A stretch of DNA of 64,000 nucleotides from Caecitellus pseudoparvulus. Taxonomy: Eukaryota; Bigyra: Bicosoecida. The translations under genes were made by a program, and so were the position numbers. Every line of letters begins with the position of its first letter. Within the stretch, counting starts at the first letter, position 1. The stretch spans positions 372,001 through 436,000 of the forward strand of contig CBFFRQ010000019.1 of assembly GCA_965644315.1 (NCBI GenBank). Reading direction: 5' to 3'. The notes under the pieces were generated by a model, which was not told where the DNA came from, searched no databases, and saw nothing but the letters and a program-made list of their open reading frames with translations. This document shows positions 17,025 through 26,404 of the stretch, in pieces.

Positions 17025-18749
17025 TTATATTGAAATTTTAAATAAATCTTTTTGTTCTGAATTATTAGATATTTTATCTGCTGTCATACTACTTAAATTT
17101 TTATTTAATTTCTGGTGTTTATCTGATAAATTTATTATCTCTTCTTCTTCTTCTTCTTCTTCGTCGCTGTCTTCTTCTTCGCTGTCATCCTCAATTTTAT
17201 CTTCTTCTTTTTTTATAAGATTTAGTTTTAATGCTCTTAATTCATCCTTTAATTTTTTTAATTCTTGGGCTTGTTCTATACATATTTTTTTATATTTTAA
17301 AGCTTGAGATTTATAATTATTATCGTTTGGTTGTTGTTCTTCTTCTTCCTCTTGAAAATCTATTTCTTCTTCTTCGTCTTCTTCTTCGTCGTCTTCATAT
17401 TCTGATTTAAAATTCCATTTATAATTTTCTGATATTTTCTTTAATTCATCATATGAAATTTTATAAACGCTACAACCGTCTAATTTTTTATTATATTTCT
17501 TTATTCCCCAGTGTTCTAGTCTATCATAAAAAAAAACTGATGTTTTACGTGATTTAGTGTTTATAGTTTCTTTATATACTTTTTCATAATAATTAGCATA
17601 TTTAAAAAATAAATCTCGACATTTTATTTTTTCTATTCCTTTATTTTTGAATAAATATTTTTCTCTTATGAATGATATATAAGGGTCAAAAGATTTTAAA
17701 TGAGCTTTTATTTTTGAATCCGTTATTGGCATTCTAAGTGGTTGAAAATCTGAAATATCAACACTATTAAAAAAATTAAATAATGCTTTTGAAAAATTTT
17801 CATTATGAACATAATTATTGTGAATATTGTCCCAGTATTCGTTATTACCTAATAAGCTTGAGTCAATATCTAAAATAAAATATCTTCTGCCTTGGTCGTC
17901 TTTGATTGCGTAATATTCATTTGATAGAGAAATAAAATTTGAAACATTCTTAATATTTTCTAATGGGTTTTTATTTTTCTCTTCATAATTTAAATATGGA
18001 TTCGTGATATAATCTCTTAGTCTTGCTGCTGCTGCTGCTTTTTGTCCTCTTGTTGTTCCTCCGGTGAGTTCTTCAAAATATACGCATATTTTAGCCATTA
18101 ACTCCATATTAAATTTTTCAATTAGTGGTTGAGATGATGAATTAATAACATTCTTAAGCCCCAGCATATCTTCAATAAATCTAATTAAGGTAGATTTCCC
18201 GCAGCCTTCGGGTCCCTTTAAAACTATCATTGATGTATTTTTATTACCTTGAATCATATTAGCAATCCATTTTATTAAATAATTATAATTCTCGACGTTT
18301 CCATTTGATAAGACACGCAAAAAATAATTTTTTAATAAATAATCAACTTTCTCTTTTAATTCTGTTGATATTTCCTCATATGGTTCAGGTTTAAATTTAA
18401 GAGGTGGTAATAAATTAAACTCGTTTTCTTTTAATTCTTCGTGATGAAATTTAACAACTGCTTTTTTAAATCCAATATATGAATTTTTGAACCAATATTT
18501 TAAAGGCTTAGGGAACACCTGTAATTTTTTATTAAAAATTTTATCAGATATAAATTTATCATTAACTATGTATTTTTCAGCATCTTCACATTTAAAAATA
18601 GTTTTAGATATGTAATCTTTACATTTTAATAATAAATCCTCATCTTTTAAATTCTTATTACGTGCTTTTTTAACTATGTCTTCTATTGCTTCTTCTTCAT
18701 ACATTTTTATAAGTTTATCAATTGTGAATTTTGGTTGTTGAATATCCAT
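17025..18749 (-). CDS. SF3 (D5-like) replicative helicase
   Basis: 574 residues when started at the ATG at 18749. An in-frame ATG at 18788 exists but lies inside the 33-bp promoter block that also precedes polB and the repeat gene, so the shorter start is preferred. Walker A GPEGCGKST is at 179-187, Walker B ICVYFEEL at 221-228, motif C FISLSN at about 272-277, and a GRRYF arginine motif at 287-291. This is the SF3 order of D5-type primase-helicases. No archaeo-eukaryotic primase domain was seen in the 160-residue N-terminus. The C-terminal 130 residues are strongly acidic coiled coil. It would unwind the viral genome at replication forks. It is absent from block B. Confidence 0.88.
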   Translation of the reverse strand: MDIQQPKFTIDKLIKMYEEEAIEDIVKKARNKNLKDEDLLLKCKDYISKTIFKCEDAEKYIVNDKFISDKIFNKKLQVFPKPLKYWFKNSYIGFKKAVVKFHHEELKENEFNLLPPLKFKPEPYEEISTELKEKVDYLLKNYFLRVLSNGNVENYNYLIKWIANMIQGNKNTSMIVLKGPEGCGKSTLIRFIEDMLGLKNVINSSSQPLIEKFNMELMAKICVYFEELTGGTTRGQKAAAAARLRDYITNPYLNYEEKNKNPLENIKNVSNFISLSNEYYAIKDDQGRRYFILDIDSSLLGNNEYWDNIHNNYVHNENFSKALFNFFNSVDISDFQPLRMPITDSKIKAHLKSFDPYISFIREKYLFKNKGIEKIKCRDLFFKYANYYEKVYKETINTKSRKTSVFFYDRLEHWGIKKYNKKLDGCSVYKISYDELKKISENYKWNFKSEYEDDEEEDEEEEIDFQEEEEEQQPNDNNYKSQALKYKKICIEQAQELKKLKDELRALKLNLIKKEEDKIEDDSEEEDSDEEEEEEEEIINLSDKHQKLNKNLSSMTADKISNNSEQKDLFKISI

Positions 18750-18760
18750 TATATAATATA

Positions 18761-18793
18761 CTAGATAAAATATTTTTTCTTTAAACATATTTT
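18761..18793 (-). promoter_or_regulatory. Conserved 33-bp promoter block before the helicase
   Basis: The third identical copy of the block, with TCTA 12 nt before the ATG at 18749. It decides the helicase start choice. Confidence 0.7.
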
Positions 18794-18799
18794 TTTATT

Positions 18800-19360
18800 T
18801 AGATATTTTTTATTTTTAAAATTTTCTTAGATATTTTATCCTAGATATATTTTTATGATTTTCATATATGTAAATTTTAAAATGTGAGAGAATGTTTTTT
18901 ATTATATATTCGCACACACTCCACACACTATGTAGGATTTAGGGTTAAGGGATTAAGGGATAAGGGTTAGATTGGATTTAGGGTTATGTGATATATGAAT
19001 AAGTGATATTTTATGATGTTTTTTATTTTGGCTTTTCGTCTCCTTTGATTGTTTCTGGAATAGGTAGATTGGGTGGATGCTTGATTGCTTCAATTTTATT
19101 TTGATTGATTGTTGATGAAGTGTTAAGAAGAGTTTCAAAAAATATATATATATATATATTTATTATATTTTTTATATTATTTCTATTTATTGTAGTGATA
19201 ACCCTTAAGATAACCCTTATAAAATAGTAGTAAATAGTAGTATAAAAATGGTATCAAGGGTTTATAAGGGATTGTTTTTGTAGGGGTAGGGCTTAATAAG
19301 TGTTATAGATATAGTATAAATATATCTAAGAATGGTATTTATAGATTTTATCTAAGAAAA
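18800..19360. other. AT-rich intergenic stretch with TTTAGGG-like repeats
   Basis: No convincing gene. Bases 18936-18988 contain degenerate repeats (GATTTAGGGTTAAGGG, AAGGGATAAGGG, GATTTAGGG) close to the plant/algal telomere unit TTTAGGG but irregular. A (TA)n run follows at about 19142-19160, and ACCCTTA/AAGGGTT pieces recur to 19270. It may be the terminal region of block A; no matching inverted copy was found in the window. Confidence 0.5.
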
Positions 19361-19819
19361 CTATTTATAAATATATCTGTTTTTAGTCGCAAACTGCGGC
19401 AGCAGTTGAGACACACCGCACATACATACATTATGTATGTATTGTCCCCCATTCTTTTCTCTATATTTTCTAGCGTATTCCCTAACTGATTCTTTGTTTT
19501 TCATTCTGTAAGTTCTACAATAGTTTATATGCATTTGTTTTTGTTCCTTTCGTGTTCTTGTTGGTATAATTTTATTTACACATTCGGTATTTTCAATATA
19601 GTATCGCTCCCTTGCGTGTAATTCCTCTTTACTTTCACACGGAAAATTTTCAATTAAAATAATATCAAAATCGTCATAATCAACCAATTGTCTTGATGAG
19701 CAATTTTTTTTCGTTTTGTGTTGTGATTTTCTTTTGGATAGTCGCTGAGTAGTTGAACCAATATAAGTTAAACCACCACCAACAAGTTTATAAATTTTAC
19801 CATCTTTGTAATTTACCAT
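19361..19819 (-). CDS. GIY-YIG nuclease-like protein
   Basis: About 152 residues from the ATG at 19819 (MVNYKDGKIYKLVGG). An in-frame ATG at 19870 would add a Lys-only leader and is less likely. The GIY-YIG core is visible as KIYKLVGGGLTYIGST, with Arg and Lys in the next helix (RLSKRKSQH) and a Glu in the last core helix (ELHARERYYIE). Single-domain GIY-YIG nucleases are common in giant viruses and polinton-like elements, sometimes as homing enzymes. It stands apart at the right end of block A, without TCTA motif or neighbouring copy in block B. Confidence 0.75.
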   Translation of the reverse strand: MVNYKDGKIYKLVGGGLTYIGSTTQRLSKRKSQHKTKKNCSSRQLVDYDDFDIILIENFPCESKEELHARERYYIENTECVNKIIPTRTRKEQKQMHINYCRTYRMKNKESVREYARKYREKNGGQYIHNVCMCGVSQLLPQFATKNRYIYK

Positions 19820-19874
19820 TTTATTAATTATATCTATTTTCTTCTTTTTAAGTCTTTTTTTCATTTTCATTTTA

Positions 19875-20537
19875 TGACGTCATCATCCGCTCACGACCTC
19901 CAGCCCACCGCGTGGGGCATCCTATGAGTTTTTTCTACGGTCTATATATACAAGCCCCCCACACACGCGAGAGCCGCGGAGGGCGGCACGACGGACAGCC
20001 GAAAGCGTCTCGCCCTGAGAGGCGTATTTCACCGTCGTTGGCGAGTCTGACGAAAAGTTAAGATTCCGAGAGTTTAGGGTTCTCTCGCACGTGTTTCGGA
20101 CACAAAGAGCCACCGAGAAAAAAATTCGGTGACTCGTTCGGAGCATCCTCAAAACGGAGGAGCAACGCATCACAAAGAATCGCTGATGCAATATGCTGTG
20201 ACGTCCCCTAAGATTCGCCCTAAACAAAAAACTGGTGGGTTAGCCCACGGTTTCAGCCCAATAAAAACTTACCGAAAACGTAAGGGCTGTTTTTTGTTTG
20301 AGGTTTTTCAAATTCCGCACGAGTCACAAAAAATAAAATGAAGCCCACATCAAGCCCTACAATTTCCGCATATTTTCAAATTCCGCATTGACTCGGAACA
20401 CATAAAAAAATCAAATTTGAACTTTTTTTACATACTTCAAAAAATATTTTAAGACAATAAAAAAATTTTTTTTGTCTTAGAGAATTTTAAATTTTTTCCT
20501 CCAAAATTTTTTTTTCACAAGGCTTTTAGATTGAAAC
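19875..20537. other. Inter-block spacer of intermediate base composition
   Basis: Between the two viral blocks the base composition rises sharply (about 19,880-20,300) and then falls back. No supported gene. It contains a palindromic TGACGTCA at 19875-19882, a second TGACGTC near 20,199, a TATATATA box near 19,945, and three TTCCGCA words near 20,310-20,385 of the kind frequent in the host DNA to the right. It may be a trapped host fragment, a terminal region, or a remnant of another element. Confidence 0.45.
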
Positions 20538-20813
20538 CTAATTGAAGAACCTTTTATTATATGCATCTAAAGCATCCTTTAAATTGTCTTTTTCACCCCA
20601 TAACAAGAAAAAACTTAGGTATCCTGCTCGTTTAGGGTCTCGTGTTCCAAGGTCGCTAACGTGTCGTTTATGATAGTTTAGCCTTTTCTTTTTGTCTTTG
20701 TGGTCTATATATGTGTTTCCTCCTGCTTGTCCGAAATGTGTTTTAGTTCCATCATCAAATATAGCCGTAAATCTTTTATTCTTCCGTGTGCTGGGTATAA
20801 TATCTATAATCAT
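20538..20813 (-). CDS. DUF5754-like conserved small protein (block B)
   Basis: 91 residues, homologous to the block A protein over its full length (RFTAIFDDGTKTHFG, TYIDHKDKKKRLNYHKRH, DPKRAGYLSFFLLWG). It is the leftmost gene of block B and again directly precedes the fibre gene. Function unknown. Confidence 0.7.
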   Translation of the reverse strand: MIIDIIPSTRKNKRFTAIFDDGTKTHFGQAGGNTYIDHKDKKKRLNYHKRHVSDLGTRDPKRAGYLSFFLLWGEKDNLKDALDAYNKRFFN

Positions 20814-20830
20814 ATATTATATATTACATT

Positions 20831-22735
20831 TTAATTGCTGATTCTATCCATTTTATAAGTTATTTCAACGTCAATATTTTCATTTATATCACTTTTAACC
20901 GCCACATTCCACGTAGGAAAGTTGCCAGATGCTGAAACTGTCATAACCTTACTTAATGTAATTTGTCCGTAGTTTTTTGATGCCTCGGCCTCCATAAATA
21001 TACGCCCTATAGTTGTATCAATACCTGATGCAGAAGCAGGGGTAGTTAATCTACCAAATACAACGGCTGTTGTTTGTCCCGGGCCATCTATTACTAAATT
21101 AATAGTAGCACTTAAAATATATGTTCCTGTTTGGTATGATTCAACAGGGATAACAGTATCCATTACGAACGTTTTCCAAGTATTAGCGGTGAAAACATCA
21201 TTAAGAGCTATTTTATAACTTTGAAAATTTGCTGTTCTTGCTAATAATTGCCCGTAGTTTGTTGCGTGATATTGTGTTGTAGCATCTTTTAACCATTCAA
21301 TATTTCTATTGCCCATATCTAATTTAACATTTGTTTTAAGTTCTGAGTTAGTAACGGCGAAACGCTGAACCGCCCCCCCTGAATTATTACAATAAAAGGC
21401 GTGTTCGGAACTGCTCCCTCCGCTCATATTAACGTATCTTGTTTCGTTGCTTAATTGTTCTATCCAATATGAAACCAAAGAACCATCAGGGCGAATTAAC
21501 GTTAATTTATCGGCTTGAATCTCTCCTACATCTTCAATATTATTACCATTCAAATTTATATTATTTGTAAAGTTGCTCCCACCTGCGACACTATCAACAT
21601 AGGCTTTATTTGCTCCGTCAGTTCCTATTGTAGGTGTTGCCACATTTTCAATTTTATTATTATTCATATTTAATAGAGCTTCTATACTTGTGATTCCTGA
21701 AAATGTCTTATTTCCTGCTACGGTTTGATTTCCTGTAAGTTGAACGCAGGTATTAATTAAATCATCGACATAAGCTTTATTGGTTAAACAATCATCATTA
21801 TTGGCGGTGTCAGTTTGAAAAATACGACAACTAGGGGACAAATAAATAGCCCCTGTATTATAAAAATATGTTAGTTGTTTGTTTGGGTCGTTTCCGATTC
21901 TAAATTGTGCGGTTGTTGGGTTCTTAGATGATAAAGTTAAAATTTTATTATTATTATCTTGATTTAATAAAACCTCAGTTCCACCAAATAATAAATTTCC
22001 GTTAATATTTAATTCATCGTCGCCGTTATATGTTAAATCCATAGTTGTAGAGCCATTATTAAAAGTTAATGAAGGGTTAGAGGCTTTATTTAATGTTACC
22101 GTTTCATATGTTGGATTAGTTGGGGGTATGGGCGCAGGATTTCCAGCGTTACTATTACCCAATAACACATATAATTTATTATCACTCGTTTTTAATAATC
22201 CTCCTTGTGGTTCTTGTTCTTGCGTGGTTGCTACTTTTAAAGAAGCGTGTTTAAAACTTACGGTAATATTTGAAGTTCCGTTATTTTGCGCTCCAATATA
22301 TACATATCGTGCATTTGCTGGATAATCTAGACCGTCACCGTTAGCTTGAATATCGATTTTATTATCTTCATTTACAAGATTAAAAGGGAAACCAGAAGAA
22401 ATATAAGTATTATCCTTATCATAATAATCAACACGAATATTTAAATTTAATTCTTCCTCTTCTACTGTTTCCAATTCAACATAATAATTTAAATACATTC
22501 TATAATATGTCCCTTTGTTTGCTGGTAATAATAAAGCGTCTTGTATTGGTTGCGTTAAAAATAAGGTTTTATAAGTTGCATTGTTTGTTAATGTGTCAGT
22601 TGTTCCAAATGTTATGCCTGATGTGCTGATATAATTAAAAGCCTCTTGAAGTCGTGCTATGCTGTTATTTTGTGTTGGTTCATTATAAACCCCAGCATTC
22701 GCCATTTCGTAACGGTTATTAATTGCGTTAAACAT
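20831..22735 (-). CDS. Fibre / tail-fibre-like attachment protein (block B)
   Basis: 634 residues. From about residue 200 to the end it is nearly identical to the block A fibre (shared TNKxYVDDLINTC, GNKTFSGITSIEALL and the terminal VEITYKMDRISN), while the first 190 residues differ at about half the positions. This is far more conserved than the capsid, penton or protease pairs, suggesting gene conversion or a shared receptor. No TCTA motif upstream. Confidence 0.7.
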   Translation of the reverse strand: MFNAINNRYEMANAGVYNEPTQNNSIARLQEAFNYISTSGITFGTTDTLTNNATYKTLFLTQPIQDALLLPANKGTYYRMYLNYYVELETVEEEELNLNIRVDYYDKDNTYISSGFPFNLVNEDNKIDIQANGDGLDYPANARYVYIGAQNNGTSNITVSFKHASLKVATTQEQEPQGGLLKTSDNKLYVLLGNSNAGNPAPIPPTNPTYETVTLNKASNPSLTFNNGSTTMDLTYNGDDELNINGNLLFGGTEVLLNQDNNNKILTLSSKNPTTAQFRIGNDPNKQLTYFYNTGAIYLSPSCRIFQTDTANNDDCLTNKAYVDDLINTCVQLTGNQTVAGNKTFSGITSIEALLNMNNNKIENVATPTIGTDGANKAYVDSVAGGSNFTNNINLNGNNIEDVGEIQADKLTLIRPDGSLVSYWIEQLSNETRYVNMSGGSSSEHAFYCNNSGGAVQRFAVTNSELKTNVKLDMGNRNIEWLKDATTQYHATNYGQLLARTANFQSYKIALNDVFTANTWKTFVMDTVIPVESYQTGTYILSATINLVIDGPGQTTAVVFGRLTTPASASGIDTTIGRIFMEAEASKNYGQITLSKVMTVSASGNFPTWNVAVKSDINENIDVEITYKMDRISN

Positions 22736-22811
22736 ATCTATATAATTAACATATATTTTTTATTATTCAGTTAATACAAAATAATAAAATACTTTTTTAT
22801 AATTTAATTTT

Positions 22812-24584
22812 TTAAAGTAAGTTTTTTAAATAGTTTGAATTTTTACGCCGTCCTCCTGTGGTTATTCCTCCTCCTGCTGCTCCTCCTGTATTCTTACCAT
22901 ATCCTAAAACTTCAACAACATCGGCTGCCCTTTTGGCTCGGTCATCTCCTGAGGCTCTAGCAAGGCTTTTTCCTAATTTCGCCATTTCTTTCGTTACTGG
23001 AGATGAAGCAATTTTTTTTAATGTGCTGTTAAGTTTGCTCCAAAAATTAGACCCCCCAACATAACGTTTTAAGCTCATTGTGTCGCCTTGGACTGGTGCT
23101 TCTATAACTTCGCTTTCTGTTAATGGTGCGGTAGTAATTGCACTCTGTCCGCCTTTAGTTACAAAGAAGCCACTATTTACAGCAACTAAATATAAAATGG
23201 GGCTTGTTACTGCTTCCGCCTGTTGGTTTTTTACTTCGACATCAAATTGAAGCGTGTAATTTCCGCCCACACCTGACGCAGCGCCATTGTTTAGAGCGAA
23301 ATCGACCCCTGGGCGAACGACAAGGAAACCGCCAACTAGGGGAACTTCTACAGCTGTTCCATTACCGCTCCACGCTGTGCCGTCGTATGTGTTATAATCC
23401 ATATCTAAGCCGTTACGTTGTGACATATGGAATAATTGCTCTTTAGTCATACTGGACATAATACCGCTTACATTATCAAACTGCATACTAATTGATTGAA
23501 TAGGGAGATGATAATCACCGACTTTATTATCTGTAATGTTTGGTTTTACATAAATCAGCATTAAATCAGGAATTTGCGAAAGTGTCACAGTTTGACTTTT
23601 TAATTTTGCGGTTGCTCCTGCTCCAATTGTTACGCCTGTATTATTGCTCACAAAACGGGGGAATTCCATATATGGGACGATGTTCTGTTCAGGTAAAGGA
23701 ATAGATAAACTAGGAGTTCTAAAAACGCAATTAATACGAGGGTCAATAAATGGGTTACTTCCTGTAAATCTAACGGTTGAAATTTCTAAATCATCAGGAT
23801 TATAACAACGTAGAAGGCGTGAAGGGTCGCCGACATTTGCTTGAATACGAACATTATTAATGCCAAAAAGTCCGCAGGAGTCTTCCTCTGATTCATTCCA
23901 AATAAAGGGACTAACCATTAAATTTTCGGTGACGTCTAATTCAAAATATAAAACTTGCGTTCCGTTAGCGCCTTTAGCTGCGTCCCATACTGGTTGAGTG
24001 CCTAGGGGGTTACCATTTGCATCAACCCATTTAAACCCTGTAAATGCTCCGTTGGGTTGGTTATCATTTGAGAGGGCTGAACCGTAGCCATTTAATACGC
24101 TTGCTGGTTGGGTTTTACCATCATCATATTTTAAAAATTTATCAAGCATTACAGGGGTTGTTTTGCTTTTATGGTTATGTTTTGTTGCGGTGATTCTTTC
24201 CATTTCATATAAAATATCCCTTACGTTGCTTGTGGTGGTTGCATTATTAATAGTTGCGCTAAGTGTGGTAAATAGTGAATGTAAAGGATACGCACAAGAT
24301 GCTAAATGAACCCCATAATAAATCCCTATTACAGCTCCTGCGGCTCGTGCTACTGCTGTCGTTACCGTAAATTCGCCACGAATTTTGGTAGAAATTGGGA
24401 CTGGTCTATCCATAAATACGTTTTGATTTGGTGCGTTAATATTAAAAGCAAGAGCGGAAGAAGAGCTGTTATTAGCCTGAAATGAGGTATTTGAAACGCT
24501 TAAAGCTCCTTCATTTACTGCATATCGTGGGGTTGGTTGCACGATGCGAGCATCCATAATTTTAACTTTTTCTACTTGAGACAT
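22812..24584 (-). CDS. Major capsid protein, double jelly-roll type (block B)
   Basis: 590 residues, homologous to the block A capsid protein throughout (VMDARIVQP-type start, FNINAPNQNVFMDR, TPVMLDKFLKYDDG). The C-terminal tail again is Gly-rich then basic (GGGITTGGRRKN). The frame is fully open, so the gene could be functional. It is the only block B gene keeping TCTA upstream (14 nt). Confidence 0.85.
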   Translation of the reverse strand: MSQVEKVKIMDARIVQPTPRYAVNEGALSVSNTSFQANNSSSSALAFNINAPNQNVFMDRPVPISTKIRGEFTVTTAVARAAGAVIGIYYGVHLASCAYPLHSLFTTLSATINNATTTSNVRDILYEMERITATKHNHKSKTTPVMLDKFLKYDDGKTQPASVLNGYGSALSNDNQPNGAFTGFKWVDANGNPLGTQPVWDAAKGANGTQVLYFELDVTENLMVSPFIWNESEEDSCGLFGINNVRIQANVGDPSRLLRCYNPDDLEISTVRFTGSNPFIDPRINCVFRTPSLSIPLPEQNIVPYMEFPRFVSNNTGVTIGAGATAKLKSQTVTLSQIPDLMLIYVKPNITDNKVGDYHLPIQSISMQFDNVSGIMSSMTKEQLFHMSQRNGLDMDYNTYDGTAWSGNGTAVEVPLVGGFLVVRPGVDFALNNGAASGVGGNYTLQFDVEVKNQQAEAVTSPILYLVAVNSGFFVTKGGQSAITTAPLTESEVIEAPVQGDTMSLKRYVGGSNFWSKLNSTLKKIASSPVTKEMAKLGKSLARASGDDRAKRAADVVEVLGYGKNTGGAAGGGITTGGRRKNSNYLKNLL

Positions 24585-24598
24585 ATATATATAACTTT

Positions 24599-24602
24599 TA
24601 GA
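24599..24602 (-). promoter_or_regulatory. TCTA promoter motif before the block B capsid gene
   Basis: TTTTTTTCTAAAAGTTATA context, 14 nt before the ATG, the only TCTA found close to a block B start codon. Confidence 0.45.
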
Positions 24603-24635
24603 AAAAAAAAATATATATTATATATTAAAAAAAAT

Positions 24636-25754
24636 TTACTTTTTAGAAAATAATAATTTCATAGTTACATTTCCTAAATTACTTAATTTTATAGGTATTA
24701 GTTCCCCTGTTAATCTAGCTTTCCAAAATACATTTATATTTATGCTTCTTATAGTTTCTGAATTATTGGATAAGCTTATCCATCTTGGCGGACCTTGTGG
24801 AATGTAGCTTATAAATTGTTTATATTCGTATGCATCGTCAAGGGTTAGGGCTATATCTGTTATAATACTTTCATAATTACTGCTCGAATCTGTGGGGGTT
24901 GTTGTGTTACTGCTTCCAAAAGTTATAGGCTGGGCGACTCCTTCAGGAATAATTGGTAAAATTGAACTTGTAAAAACTAAAGAAGACACAGGCGACCAAT
25001 AAGAACCAAGGCTGATAGCCTCTTGCTCAACCTTTACATAATCTGTATTATCGCCCCCTATATCTAGCGTTACACTGTTTAACCCTGCGTTATTTCTTGG
25101 TAAAATTCTATATCTTTGGGCGTTGTTGCTGTCGTCTAAATCGTGAGGATAAAAGCCTATTAGGTTATATAAATTACTATTAAAATATATCTTTAATTTC
25201 AAGTCATCCAAAATATAAAAATCAAATTTCTTTTTTGAAGGTTCATAATTTAAAAATGATTTTTTTAAATCTGTAAATGTTGGGTCATCAATTTTAACCT
25301 GTGCGTTTATATCTGTTATAGCACTTGATAAAGCATTATTAATTAAGCTTACGAAATGTTCGTATGAATTACAATAATAATATTCATACTCCATTTTCTG
25401 CGTTGTGAATGGGTCATTTGGTGGGGTTTTGCTTGCGTCTTCAGGTTGCCATATTACGGCTTGTGTGCTTTCGTAAAGTGTTAAATTAGTGTGTAAATAA
25501 GCAATTTTGACAGAATAAACGGTTTTATTTGGGTTTGTTTGATTTGGTTCAATATGAGGAATAAATAAAGGTATATCTTGAACGCCATTCATAGTGAAAC
25601 GCATAACCGCCATTTTATATTTTGATATATCTCTTATTATCGGTTGGTCTCTTGTTTCGTTAAATGTTGCTCTAGGGTCATTTACTATCCCTTGGCTTGT
25701 TGTGCGACCGTTGATAATATCAATATTATAATAAATATTCTCTTCTTGATTCAT
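24636..25754 (-). CDS. Minor capsid (penton) protein (block B)
   Basis: 372 residues with the same N-terminal signature (NIYYNIDIINGRTTSQGIVN, then KYKMAVMRFTMNGVQDIPLF) and C-terminal signature (LIPIKLSNLGNVTMKLLF) as block A. Intact frame. It sits between capsid and protease genes as in block A. Confidence 0.8.
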   Translation of the reverse strand: MNQEENIYYNIDIINGRTTSQGIVNDPRATFNETRDQPIIRDISKYKMAVMRFTMNGVQDIPLFIPHIEPNQTNPNKTVYSVKIAYLHTNLTLYESTQAVIWQPEDASKTPPNDPFTTQKMEYEYYYCNSYEHFVSLINNALSSAITDINAQVKIDDPTFTDLKKSFLNYEPSKKKFDFYILDDLKLKIYFNSNLYNLIGFYPHDLDDSNNAQRYRILPRNNAGLNSVTLDIGGDNTDYVKVEQEAISLGSYWSPVSSLVFTSSILPIIPEGVAQPITFGSSNTTTPTDSSSNYESIITDIALTLDDAYEYKQFISYIPQGPPRWISLSNNSETIRSININVFWKARLTGELIPIKLSNLGNVTMKLLFSKK

Positions 25755-25772
25755 ATATATAATAGTAATATT

Positions 25773-26357
25773 TTAATTTTTAATTTTAGTTATTAAATCG
25801 TGCGTTAATTTCGTGACTATATCGTCATAATCTTTCAAATATTTATTTTTTAATTCATTCAATAATTTAGAATATTTCTTTAATGGTAATTTATGAAATA
25901 TTAGCCGTGAGGCGGTGTGCCTTCCACAAGTTCCTATATCATCGCCTAATTTTTGGAATTTTTTATTATTATATTCTAAATTATATCCTGCTTCTTGAAT
26001 CATCTTTAATAATTTTGGTTCGGTTTGTCCTACTTTTTCGGCTACGTCTGGAGGTGTTCCTAAATTTTGGATTGATGAATCAGGGGGGAAGCCGTAAGGG
26101 TCAAAATATTCAATTGTATTATTTCGTTTTATTATGCATACCCAATGCCCCACTGTTTCGCTTTGTGTAAGATATAATAAAATACAACGCCCTAATTTAT
26201 CGAGTATTTCGTCAATATGTCTAAAATTATAAAGTTGATTATATGGGTATATGTTAGTATCAGGATTTAAAATATAATCTAAATCGTCATTACTTAAATA
26301 TTGAGCCTTTAAATATTCTCTAAATTCTTTATTTTTTTCTACATCTTCACCGTTCAT
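25773..26357 (-). CDS. Adenain/Ulp1-type cysteine protease (block B)
   Basis: 194 residues, the same length as the block A enzyme. His71 (GHWVC), Asp86 (YFDPYG) and Cys144 (GTCGRHTAS) are all retained, so the active site looks intact. It probably processes the block B virion proteins at their GG or GxG sites. Confidence 0.87.
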   Translation of the reverse strand: MNGEDVEKNKEFREYLKAQYLSNDDLDYILNPDTNIYPYNQLYNFRHIDEILDKLGRCILLYLTQSETVGHWVCIIKRNNTIEYFDPYGFPPDSSIQNLGTPPDVAEKVGQTEPKLLKMIQEAGYNLEYNNKKFQKLGDDIGTCGRHTASRLIFHKLPLKKYSKLLNELKNKYLKDYDDIVTKLTHDLITKIKN

Positions 26358-26404
26358 TTTATATATATAATTATAAATATAAAATTAAATTTCAATTAAA
26401 ATTA

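Noticed and set aside
18738-18788. Longer helicase start at 18788
   Set aside because: The ATG lies inside a 33-bp block that is identical upstream of two other genes, so it is promoter sequence that happens to be open.
20129-20341. 70-codon plus-strand frame and 101-codon minus-strand frame in the inter-block spacer
   Set aside because: Overlapping frames on both strands with no recognisable motif, no promoter motif of the viral type and no homologue in the window.
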